From Rubritepida sp. (GTDB taxonomy: Bacteria > Pseudomonadota > Alphaproteobacteria > Acetobacterales > Acetobacteraceae): a DNA stretch of 5,986 bases. Location of the stretch: the NCBI GenBank assembly GCA_028291485.1, contig JAQGHZ010000234.1:1-5986 (forward strand), given 5' to 3'. The position numbers were made by a program, and so were the translations under genes. The notes below the pieces were generated by a model. It saw only the letters and a program-made list of their open reading frames with translations, ran no database searches and was not told the origin of the DNA. Shown here in pieces: positions 1-5,658 of this stretch (position 1 is its first letter; each line of letters begins with the position of its first letter).

Positions 1-17
1 GGGTTTCCAAACAGACT

Positions 18-256
18 CTAAGGGCGGAGGGGGATGTTCAACCCCCGCTGCACCGCCGGCCGCAGCCCGCGCTCCAGCCAGGCCGGGACGCCTCCACGAC
101 GAGGTTCCGCACCCAGCGGAGCATGGAGATGTCGGCGATGGTGTAGTCGGCGCCCATGATCCACTCGCGGCCCCCGAGGCGCGTCTCGATCACGCCGAGC
201 GGGCGCTTGTCCTCGTGCTCATCCCATTCGTGGAAGGCCTCTGTACGATCGCGCAA
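18..256 (-). pseudogene. Glutathione S-transferase remnant (C-terminal domain, frameshifted)
   Basis: Read on the minus strand, 256 down to about 98 encodes a GST C-terminal (all-helical) domain core: VIETRLGGREWIMG, then DYTIADISMLRWVRNLV, the family's conserved N-capping-box region (TIAD). The frame then breaks. The genuine end of the protein lies in another frame at 89 down to 18: VPAWLERGL, then RPAVQRGLNIPLRP and a TAG stop (complement of 18-20). The junction is within about 88-98, and from memory of the family some 15-20 residues that normally join WVRNLV to the VPAW helix are missing, so a deletion caused the frameshift. The thioredoxin-like N-terminal domain with the glutathione site is absent: an in-frame stop (complement of 266-268) lies just upstream of the homologous part. 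Intact relatives are about 200-230 residues, so this cannot be a working transferase. Residues before about 215 (EWDEHED) are not clearly GST-like, so the upstream edge of homology is uncertain. Confidence 0.8.
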
Positions 257-440
257 ACTCGGCAGCTATACCTGTCGCTTCCAGTACAATCCGCGTCGGA
301 TATGCGACTCGGAGCTCGGCCTCTCAATCAATGCGTGAGATCATGAAGGCCCTCGAAAGGAACGTGCAGATCGGTGACGATTCCGATGGTGTTGCGGCTC
401 TTACGCCGTGCTAATGCTCGGACCCGCGATACGCAACCGC

Positions 441-456
441 TCCCTTCGCGAAGGGA
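441..456. promoter_or_regulatory. Perfect 16-bp palindrome, possible operator
   Basis: TCCCTTCGCGAAGGGA is its own reverse complement over all 16 bases; the flanking bases (C at 440, T at 457) do not extend it. It lies 136 bases before the proposed ATG of the GMC gene in otherwise gene-free DNA. A gapless even palindrome of this length is typical of a dimeric repressor site. It could instead form a small hairpin with a CGCG loop, but it is not followed directly by a T run. The binding protein is unknown and no regulator gene is in the window. Confidence 0.35.
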
Positions 457-569
457 TGATGTGCTTCCCCGATCGTTCGGCAGTCTGCGTTTTTAGGAAT
501 ACATGCGCGGCCTAGGGGGCCCCAAATTATACACGTGCGGTGGGAATAGAATAACGATGGGTTAACCTG

Positions 570-582
570 ACAATTGGATTGT
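570..582. promoter_or_regulatory. Short inverted repeat before the GMC ribosome binding site
   Basis: ACAAT-TGG-ATTGT gives two perfect 5-base arms around a 3-base centre, ending immediately before the GGAG ribosome binding site. The location would suit an operator or a translation-control hairpin, but arms this short also arise by chance. Confidence 0.2.
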
Positions 583-586
583 GGAG
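583..586 (+). promoter_or_regulatory. Ribosome binding site deciding the GMC start
   Basis: GGAG lies 6 bases before ATG 593. The alternative in-frame GTG at 581 would sit on top of this site and has no purine-rich element of its own at a suitable distance, so ATG 593 is preferred. Confidence 0.65.
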
Positions 587-592
587 ATAGCT

Positions 593-2938
593 ATGCCGCT
601 GAACGAGCTAGTAGCGAATGCCAATCCGGCCCGAGATGATGTCCAGCAAACCGATTTCGGCTACGACGTCATACCCCGCTACATCTGCAACAATTGGCAG
701 GAGATCACCGCGGCGCAGGGCCCGGGCGCATACCCGTTCGATGTCGTGATCATCGGCGCGGGAATGTTCGGCGGTTATTGCGCCGAGAAGCTCTACCGCC
801 GGGGCGGCAGTGCTGCGTTGAGGATCCTGCTCCTCGATGCCGGCGCGTTCCTGCTGCAATCGCACATCCAGAACCTTCCCCAGCAGCTGGGGGGTAAGGT
901 CGGCGGCCCGAATTATCTACGCGCGCGGGATGATGCAAGCGGCGCGCAGAACGTCGTCTGGGGGATGCCGTGGATCAGCAACGAGGTGTTTCCAGGGCTC
1001 GCCTACAGCATCGGGGGAAGATCGCTGTTCTGGGGCGGCTGGTCGCCGCCGCTCACTCCTGCGGATCTTGCCAGCTGGCCGAGCGAGGTGGCGACGTATT
1101 TGAACGGCGCTGCCGGTTACGCGGCGACCGCCGCTGAAATCGGCACCGCCGTAACCACCGATTTCATCACGCACACGGCACTGTTCAACGCCATGCTCGA
1201 CAAGGCCCAGGCGGCGCTGCCGCTCTCGGGCATTACGGAGGCCGGCGAGGCACCGCTGGCGGTCGTTGGCTCGGCGCCACGCTCGGGCCTGTTTGCCTTC
1301 GATAAATTCAGCAGCGCGCCCTTCATCATGGACGCGATCCGAAACGACGTGGGGGTCAATGGCGGGGGCGGAGACGCCCGCCGCCGGATTTTCCTCGTAC
1401 CGCGCACGCAAGTGCATCGGCTGAACCTGAGTGGCACCCATGTAAGCTCACTTGACATGAGCGTTGCCGGCGTTCGCCAGCAATTGGCGCTTGCGCCGGG
1501 CTGCGCCGTGATCCTCGCCAACAGCACGATCGAAGCGACGAGGCTCGCACTCGAATCACTGGGGATTGGGTCGCAGCAATTCGGCTCGCCCCGCGTCGGT
1601 AACCTCATGGCGCATCTGCGCAGCAATATTACAGTGCGGATCAAGCGCACGGCGCTGGGGCTCGGGCCGCCAGCAGACCTCGAAACGGTTGCGCTGATCG
1701 CGCGCGGGACGGCGCTCGGCCGGCGGTTCCATCATCAGATTACCGCCGCCGATATCGCCGGACCGAACCCGGAAAGCGCCATGTGGAGCATGGTGCCGGA
1801 CGTCGACGTGATCGGAAGCCTGCTCACAAACCAGGATCCCAACTGGGTCGCGATCACCTTCCGCGGCATCGGCGAGATGGAGGACCAGCAAACGGTCGCC
1901 AACATCGACCCCGCACGCAGTTGGCTCGATCTCAGCAATGAGACCGATCGGTGGGGCATGCGCCGCGCTTACGCGCATCTGGTCGCCACGCAAAACGACC
2001 AGAATTTATGGGCGGCAATGGACCAGTCGGCTTTCGATCTTGCACTCGCCCTGGCCGGCAGCGCTGGCAATATCGAATATTGGAACGGTGGCCAATGGCA
2101 GGCGGCTCCGTTGCAGCCGGACGCCAATGGCCGGCGCTTCTGGCGGGATACGCTAGGGACGACGCATCATGAGGCGGGCACCTTGTTCATGGGTGCACCC
2201 GGCGCCTCCATCACCGACACCAACGGCAAATTCCACGGCACGGACAATGCCTATGTCGCCGGGCCTGCCCTGTTCCCGACACTCGGTTCGGCAAATCCCT
2301 CGCTCACCGCTTTCTCGCTCGCGCGCCGCACCGTGAACGCCATCGTCGCGGCCACGACGCAGTCGCCTGCGACTGGCTTCGCGCCGCTTTCCTTGGCTCC
2401 CGCGGACTGGCAGATAGTCAAACAGCCCAACAGCCCGGCGACAATGATCCACTACGGCTCAGTACTGGAGACGTCGGGATGGTACGGGCTTTACTGGTAC
2501 GTTAAGGAACAATTCAGCAATTTCATCCTCTCCCTCGAATGGCGGATAAGCCGCCGCGAGGAGAATTCGGGGGTCTATATCCGCATTCCTGCCCCGACGG
2601 CAGCGAACGCGCTGCAGGCGGCGGACACGCAAGGCCACGAGATCCAGATCGATCAGCGCGGGTTTGATTCCGTCACCGGCACCGAAGGGCACTCGCTCAA
2701 AATGACGGGCGCCATTTACGATTTGCAGGCTCCGTCCGTTTCGACGCAAGTACCGATCGGGGTCTGGAACCGATATATCATCGAAGCCAATGGTCCCCGG
2801 ATCCAGGTCACGCTAAATGGCCAGTTGGTCAATGACTATCAGAGCTCACGTGAACAGACGGGATATATTGCCTTGCAGATGCACGACTTCATGTCGCGCA
2901 CGCAATTTCGCAATCTGCTCATTCGGAAACTTCCATAG
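593..2938 (+). CDS. GMC-family FAD oxidoreductase fused to a C-terminal 3-keto-disaccharide hydrolase (DUF1080) domain
   Basis: This 781-residue protein has two domains. Residues about 48-586 form a complete GMC oxidoreductase, which oxidises an alcohol or sugar hydroxyl using FAD. Visible are the dinucleotide fold with GAGMFGG (G55, G57, G60), the acidic residue ending the second strand (D82), the FAD-contacting GGRSLFWGG (141-149), the LANSTIEATRLAL strand (about 308-320), NLMAHLRSN (337-345), and the C-terminal motif HHEAGTLFMG with probable catalytic His526, paired with Asn568 in FPTLGSANPSLT. After a short linker (587-603), residues about 604-781 match PF06439: NSGVYIR (658-664), GHEIQID (681-687), GAIYD (706-710), GVWNRY (723-728), IQVTLNGQLV (737-746), GYIALQMHD (757-765) and FRNLLI (772-777). 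No signal peptide, twin-arginine motif or membrane helix is visible, so a cytoplasmic site is likely. The substrate is not determined; glucoside 3-oxidation followed by cleavage is inferred. The gene stands alone, with lower GC than the genes downstream. Confidence 0.92.
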   Translation: MPLNELVANANPARDDVQQTDFGYDVIPRYICNNWQEITAAQGPGAYPFDVVIIGAGMFGGYCAEKLYRRGGSAALRILLLDAGAFLLQSHIQNLPQQLGGKVGGPNYLRARDDASGAQNVVWGMPWISNEVFPGLAYSIGGRSLFWGGWSPPLTPADLASWPSEVATYLNGAAGYAATAAEIGTAVTTDFITHTALFNAMLDKAQAALPLSGITEAGEAPLAVVGSAPRSGLFAFDKFSSAPFIMDAIRNDVGVNGGGGDARRRIFLVPRTQVHRLNLSGTHVSSLDMSVAGVRQQLALAPGCAVILANSTIEATRLALESLGIGSQQFGSPRVGNLMAHLRSNITVRIKRTALGLGPPADLETVALIARGTALGRRFHHQITAADIAGPNPESAMWSMVPDVDVIGSLLTNQDPNWVAITFRGIGEMEDQQTVANIDPARSWLDLSNETDRWGMRRAYAHLVATQNDQNLWAAMDQSAFDLALALAGSAGNIEYWNGGQWQAAPLQPDANGRRFWRDTLGTTHHEAGTLFMGAPGASITDTNGKFHGTDNAYVAGPALFPTLGSANPSLTAFSLARRTVNAIVAATTQSPATGFAPLSLAPADWQIVKQPNSPATMIHYGSVLETSGWYGLYWYVKEQFSNFILSLEWRISRREENSGVYIRIPAPTAANALQAADTQGHEIQIDQRGFDSVTGTEGHSLKMTGAIYDLQAPSVSTQVPIGVWNRYIIEANGPRIQVTLNGQLVNDYQSSREQTGYIALQMHDFMSRTQFRNLLIRKLP

Positions 2939-3304
2939 AGCTGAGCTGCAATCGGTTGAATCAGAGATGAGGGCTCTCAAGATTGGGGGCCGGTGGAAGG
3001 CCATCGCCGGGCGTCCCGGCTTTCGGTCTGGCGGCCGGTCGGTGTTCGTCGGCGAGGTCGTAAGTGACCCTAAGCGGGGTTGAGCGAGCGGAAGGGCGGC
3101 GTCCAACTCTCGTTCCCGCCGGTGTCGATGAAATACCTTCACGCCGTGGGGCGTCGGTGCGGAATAGTGCCGGAGACGGTCCGACCGGGCCGGCGGCCAG
3201 GCTCTCGTGATCGCGGCGATGCCGGCCAGGGGGCATGGACTCACGCGTGCCGCCCGGCGTATAGCCACATCGGAACAAATCATGAACCTTAGGGGGGATC
3301 GATC
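2939..3304. other. Gene-free stretch between the GMC gene and the RNA ligase family gene
   Basis: No ORF here carries a recognisable domain or a good start, although several frames stay open because of GC content. The stretch includes the transition from the moderate GC of the GMC gene to the high GC of the downstream chromosome, at about 2990-3000. It contains a GC-rich hairpin (3006-3020), a longer-range inverted pair GGCCGGC (3188-3194) / GCCGGCC (3221-3227), and the ribosome binding site of the next gene (AGGGGGG, 3291-3297). Confidence 0.5.
3006..3023 (+). terminator. Possible weak terminator after the GMC gene
   Basis: GCCGGG (3006-3011) and CCCGGC (3015-3020) form a perfect 6-bp GC stem around a CGT loop, followed by only three T residues. 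It starts 67 bases after the GMC stop codon. The short T run makes intrinsic termination weak at best. Confidence 0.35.
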
Positions 3305-3928
3305 ATGGCCAGGCCACCGGCCCAGGTGCCCGCGCAGCTCTGGTTCGCCGGCTTCGAGGCGCCGCCGCCAGAGCCGCGCCGCCACCGGCACAACCTGTTC
3401 TTCGCCGTGAAGCTGGACGAGGCGGCGACGGGCAGCGTCGTCGGGATCCGCTCGGACCTCCAGCGGGCCTTCGGCCTGCAGGAGCCGAACGTCGCGCCGG
3501 AGCAGCTGCACATGACGCTCTTCCCCGTCGTCTCCAGCGACGAGCCGCCGGCGCCGGATTTCCTCGACCGCGTCCGTGGCGCGGCGGCGACGGTGGCCGC
3601 CGCGCCCTTCACCGTGGAGCTCGACCGGATCCTCAGCTTCCGCAACCGCCGCCCCGCCAAGCCGCTGGTCCTGGCCGGGCGGTGGCCGAGCGAGCCCTTC
3701 ATCGCCCTGCAGCGCCGGATCAGCCTGGCGGTCGGCGCCTGCGGGCTGCATGCCCGCCCGCACGACTTCGGGACGCCGCATGTGACCCTGACCTGGGACC
3801 GCGACATCGAGCGCGAGCTGGAGATCGATCCCATCCCGCTGGTGGCGCGCGAATTCGCCTTCATCCACAGCCATGTGGGCCAGCGGCGGCACGACATGCT
3901 CGGGCGATGGCCGCTGCGGGGAGGATAG
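3305..3928 (+). CDS. 2'-5' RNA ligase family protein (2H phosphoesterase, ThpR/LigT-like)
   Basis: The 207-residue product belongs to the 2H phosphoesterase superfamily, whose bacterial members hydrolyse RNA 2',3'-cyclic phosphates and can act as 2'-5' RNA ligases in vitro. The two defining HxT motifs are both present: HMTLF at residues 69-73 and HVTLT at 159-163, about 90 residues apart as expected for the two-lobed fold. The domain starts at NLFFAVKLD (30-38); the first 28 residues are proline- and arginine-rich. No signal peptide is seen, so it is cytoplasmic. The start is ATG 3305, 7 bases after AGGGGGG. The earlier ATG at 3282 is out of frame. The physiological RNA substrate in bacteria is generally unknown, so the exact role is not assigned. 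The DedA gene begins 51 bases downstream on the same strand and may be co-transcribed. Confidence 0.88.
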   Translation: MARPPAQVPAQLWFAGFEAPPPEPRRHRHNLFFAVKLDEAATGSVVGIRSDLQRAFGLQEPNVAPEQLHMTLFPVVSSDEPPAPDFLDRVRGAAATVAAAPFTVELDRILSFRNRRPAKPLVLAGRWPSEPFIALQRRISLAVGACGLHARPHDFGTPHVTLTWDRDIERELEIDPIPLVAREFAFIHSHVGQRRHDMLGRWPLRGG

Positions 3929-3968
3929 GCAAGCGCGCCCTGCCCCCGCATGATCGCCGCATCGAAGC

Positions 3969-3975
3969 GAGGGGG
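3969..3975 (+). promoter_or_regulatory. Ribosome binding site deciding the DedA start
   Basis: GAGGGGG lies 4 bases before GTG 3980 (7 bases counted from its GAGG core). The upstream in-frame ATG at 3950 is preceded by a C-rich run with no such element, so the GTG start is favoured. Confidence 0.55.
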
Positions 3976-3979
3976 CGCC

Positions 3980-4513
3980 GTGCCATTTCTCCATGCGAGC
4001 GCGGCGCATATCGAGGCCTATCTCGCCGCCTACGGGCTCTTCGCGATCTTCGGGCTGATCTACCTGGAATCGCTGGGCCTGCCGGTGCCGGGCGAGAGCG
4101 CGCTGATCGGCGCCTCCGTCCTGGCGATCCATGGCGAGTTCTCCGTCTTTTCCCTGTTGGCTGTCGTCTGGGCCGCGGCCGTGCTGGGCGACAGCACGGG
4201 CTACCTGATCGGGCGGGTCGGTGGGCGGCCGCTGCTCCGGCGCTACGGCTGGCTCGTCCGCCTGACGCCCGAGCGGCTGGCGCGCCTGAAGGAACTGTTC
4301 CGGCGGCGGGGCGCCCTGATCATCGTGGGCGCGCGCTTCGTGGTGCTGCTGCGGCAGCTGAACGGGCTGGTCGCCGGCTCCATGGGGATGCCCTGGCCGC
4401 ATTTCGTCGCGGCGAACGCGCTGGGCGGGGCGCTGTGGGCGGCCGCCTGGACGCTTGGGCCGTACTACCTCGGCGGGTTCTTCGGGCTGAACAGCGTTCT
4501 GCACCGGCCGTGA
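3980..4513 (+). CDS. DedA family (VTT domain) inner-membrane protein
   Basis: The product is 177 residues from GTG 3980, or 187 if the ATG at 3950 is used; DedA proteins are usually near 200. DedA proteins are polytopic inner-membrane proteins linked to membrane homeostasis, proton-motive force and lipid-carrier scrambling; the cargo of this member is unknown. Visible in order are a hydrophobic segment with YLESLGLPVPGE (28-39, acidic E30 and E39), a second hydrophobic stretch (about 57-70), GDSTGYLIGR (70-79), an amphipathic charged segment PERLARLKELFRRRG (97-111), then ARFVVLLRQ, where R119 and R125 are six apart like the essential arginine pair of E. coli YqjA, AGSMGM (132-137), and a terminal GGALWAAAWTLGPYYLGG helix. 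E39 stands where YqjA-type proteins have an aspartate. It may share a transcript with the preceding RNA ligase family gene. Confidence 0.9.
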   Translation: MPFLHASAAHIEAYLAAYGLFAIFGLIYLESLGLPVPGESALIGASVLAIHGEFSVFSLLAVVWAAAVLGDSTGYLIGRVGGRPLLRRYGWLVRLTPERLARLKELFRRRGALIIVGARFVVLLRQLNGLVAGSMGMPWPHFVAANALGGALWAAAWTLGPYYLGGFFGLNSVLHRP

Positions 4514-4520
4514 AGGGGGC

Positions 4521-4535
4521 GATTCCGTGGGAATC
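4521..4535 (+). other. Small hairpin after the DedA gene
   Basis: GATTCC-GTG-GGAATC is a perfect 6-bp stem with a 3-base loop, beginning 7 bases after the DedA stop. No T run follows, so it may slow decay of the upstream transcript rather than terminate. The rest of the 122-base gap to the aldolase gene shows no clear promoter. Confidence 0.3.
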
Positions 4536-4635
4536 CGGGTTGCGTTCCGGGCGGGCGCATGGGTTGATGGATGGCATTATCGCCCGAAGCGGCGCGCCGG
4601 ACATCGCAGGGATGCGGCGCAGACGGAGCAGCGCC

Positions 4636-5409
4636 ATGGACACCCTCACCCACACCCCCGCCGATCTGCTCGAAGCCGAGCGCCGGCAGGCCCGCATCGA
4701 CATGGCGGCGGCCCACCGCCTGGCCGTGACGCACGACTTCCACGAGGCGATCGACAACCACTTCACCCTCATGGTCCCCGGCCGCCCGGGCCGCATCTAC
4801 CTCAACGCCTACGGCCTGCACTGGACCGAGGTGACGGCGAGCAACCTCATCGAGGTCGCCTATGACGGCAAGGTGATCGAGGGCACCGGCCCCGCCGACC
4901 GCAGCGCCATCTGCATCCACGCGCCGATCCACGAGGCCACCGGCGCCGAATGCGTGCTGCACACGCACATGCCCTATTGCACGGCGATCTCGCAGCTCGA
5001 GGACATGACCATCGAGATGACGGGCCAGAGCGCGCTGCAGTTCAACAACCGCATCGCCTACGACTACGACTACAACGGCTTCGCCCACGAGCACGAGGAG
5101 GGCGCGCGCATGGCCGCCCTCATGGACGGCAAGCCCATCCTGATGCTGGCCAATCACGGCGTGGTGGTGACGGGCAAGAATGTCGCCCAGGCCTATCACC
5201 GCCTCTACTACCTCGAGCGCGCCTGCCGCACGCAGATGTTCACCATGTGGACGGGCCAGCGCCGCCGCTTCGTGAAGGAGGAGGTGCTGGAGAAGATGCG
5301 CGCCCAGGCCGGGTGGAAGGACCCGACCATGGCGATGTCGGGGCCGGAGTACCACTTCGCCGCGCTGAAGCGGGTGCTGGACAAGACCCAGCCGGACTAC
5401 GCGGACTGA
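4636..5409 (+). CDS. Class II aldolase/adducin family protein
   Basis: The product is 257 residues, close to the usual size for adducin-like bacterial members. The fold binds a divalent metal, zinc in fuculose-phosphate aldolase, and acts on sugar phosphates or related carbonyl compounds. The metal ligands are present: H109 and H111 in LHTHMPY, and H174 in ANHGVVVTG. The preceding CIHAPIHEAT (93-102) matches the helix before the first ligand pair. The glutamate that acts as acid/base in FucA (SSE before the helix) is replaced: the equivalent stretch here reads DRSAICIH, with Ala91. This is common in the adducin-like branch, so sugar-phosphate aldol cleavage cannot be assumed. The start ATG 4636 lies 7 bases after GGAG (4625-4628); an in-frame ATG at 4612 is possible but has no properly spaced site. 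The protein has no signal peptide and is probably cytoplasmic. Confidence 0.9.
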   Translation: MDTLTHTPADLLEAERRQARIDMAAAHRLAVTHDFHEAIDNHFTLMVPGRPGRIYLNAYGLHWTEVTASNLIEVAYDGKVIEGTGPADRSAICIHAPIHEATGAECVLHTHMPYCTAISQLEDMTIEMTGQSALQFNNRIAYDYDYNGFAHEHEEGARMAALMDGKPILMLANHGVVVTGKNVAQAYHRLYYLERACRTQMFTMWTGQRRRFVKEEVLEKMRAQAGWKDPTMAMSGPEYHFAALKRVLDKTQPDYAD

Positions 5410-5422
5410 CGGGTCGCGCCTT

Positions 5423-5435
5423 GAGGGACTCCCTC
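5423..5435 (+). other. Small hairpin just after the aldolase gene
   Basis: GAGGG-ACT-CCCTC forms a 5-bp stem with a 3-base loop 13 bases after the aldolase stop codon. No T run follows. It could be part of a 3' end structure together with the larger hairpin at 5453-5493. Confidence 0.25.
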
Positions 5436-5452
5436 CCGAGCGCGGAGACTCT

Positions 5453-5493
5453 CTGAACCTCGAGGGTTGGCCGATTTCGCCAACGAGGTTCAG
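5453..5493. terminator. Large bulged hairpin between the aldolase and HARP-like genes
   Basis: The outer stem CTGAACCTC (5453-5461) pairs perfectly with GAGGTTCAG (5485-5493). After a 4-base bulge (GAGG, 5462-5465) the inner stem GTTGGC (5466-5471) pairs with GCCAAC (5479-5484), leaving a 7-base loop. Fifteen base pairs in total make it the strongest structure in the window. It lacks a T run on either strand, so classical intrinsic termination is doubtful; it may protect the 3' end, work with another factor, or be a dispersed intergenic repeat. Confidence 0.4.
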
Positions 5494-5648
5494 CGCGCGG
5501 CCATCGCCACGGAGTTTCGGCAACCGATTTGCGGATGGCTTGTTGTCCCATTGGTCGGCGACGCAATCACCGCTCGAACTCATGTGCTCCGAGCCCCAGG
5601 CTTCCCCGTAGCTCGGCCGGATTTCCGGCACGTTGCGCCGCCGCGAAC

Positions 5649-5652
5649 GGAG
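5649..5652 (+). promoter_or_regulatory. Ribosome binding site for the HARP-like gene
   Basis: GGAG lies 6 bases before GTG 5659 and supports that start. The reading frame is open upstream back to a TGA at 5422-5424, so a longer form beginning at a rare codon cannot be ruled out. Confidence 0.45.
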
Positions 5653-5658
5653 CGACCG

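Larger units (their letters stand above)
257..592. other. Gene-free control region upstream of the GMC gene
   Basis: This stretch has lower GC than the downstream chromosome and no ORF with a convincing start or family match. It contains a perfect 16-bp palindrome (441-456), a T run (490-494), a GC palindrome GGGGCCCC (516-523), an AT-rich patch (524-531), a short inverted repeat (570-582) and the ribosome binding site (583-586). A possible -10 box, TAGAAT at 547-552, sits 40 bases before the ATG at 593, but the hexamer 17 bases further upstream (AAATTA, 524-529) is a poor -35, so the promoter is only a guess. No transposase or integrase remnant was recognised. Confidence 0.55.

Noticed and set aside
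331..414. 27-codon ORF upstream of the GMC gene (MREIMKALERNVQIGDD...)
   Set aside because: It is short, has no properly spaced ribosome binding site and no recognised family; a leader peptide is possible but unsupported.
917..1441. 174-codon minus-strand ORF inside the GMC gene, and similar ones at 1117-1650 and 1556-1993
   Set aside because: All are antisense to a well-supported GMC domain and are basic, low-information shadow frames.
3188..3227. Inverted pair GGCCGGC / GCCGGCC considered as a riboswitch or small RNA
   Set aside because: The arms are only 7 bp and purely GC, with a 26-base loop; such pairs are common by chance in DNA this GC-rich.
2961..3278. 105-codon minus-strand ORF in the gap after the GMC gene, considered as a transposase or GST remnant
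   Set aside because: The P/R-rich translation matches neither family; in particular it does not supply the missing N-terminal half of the GST.
3080..3292. 70-codon plus-strand ORF before the RNA ligase family gene
   Set aside because: It has no domain and no good start, and other frames across the same stretch are equally open.
2846..4504. 552-codon open frame on the minus strand
   Set aside because: It runs antisense to the RNA ligase family and DedA genes and into the GMC gene, is rich in P/R/A/Q as expected from the complement of GC-rich codons, and shows no domain.
3682..4635. Long N-terminal extension of the aldolase frame
   Set aside because: The frame is open by GC bias through the RNA ligase family and DedA genes; real homology begins at MDTLTHTP (ATG 4636) with a well-placed ribosome binding site.
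4465..5631. 388-codon open frame on the minus strand
   Set aside because: It is antisense to the whole aldolase gene, with low-complexity V/H/A/R composition typical of a shadow frame and no recognisable domain.
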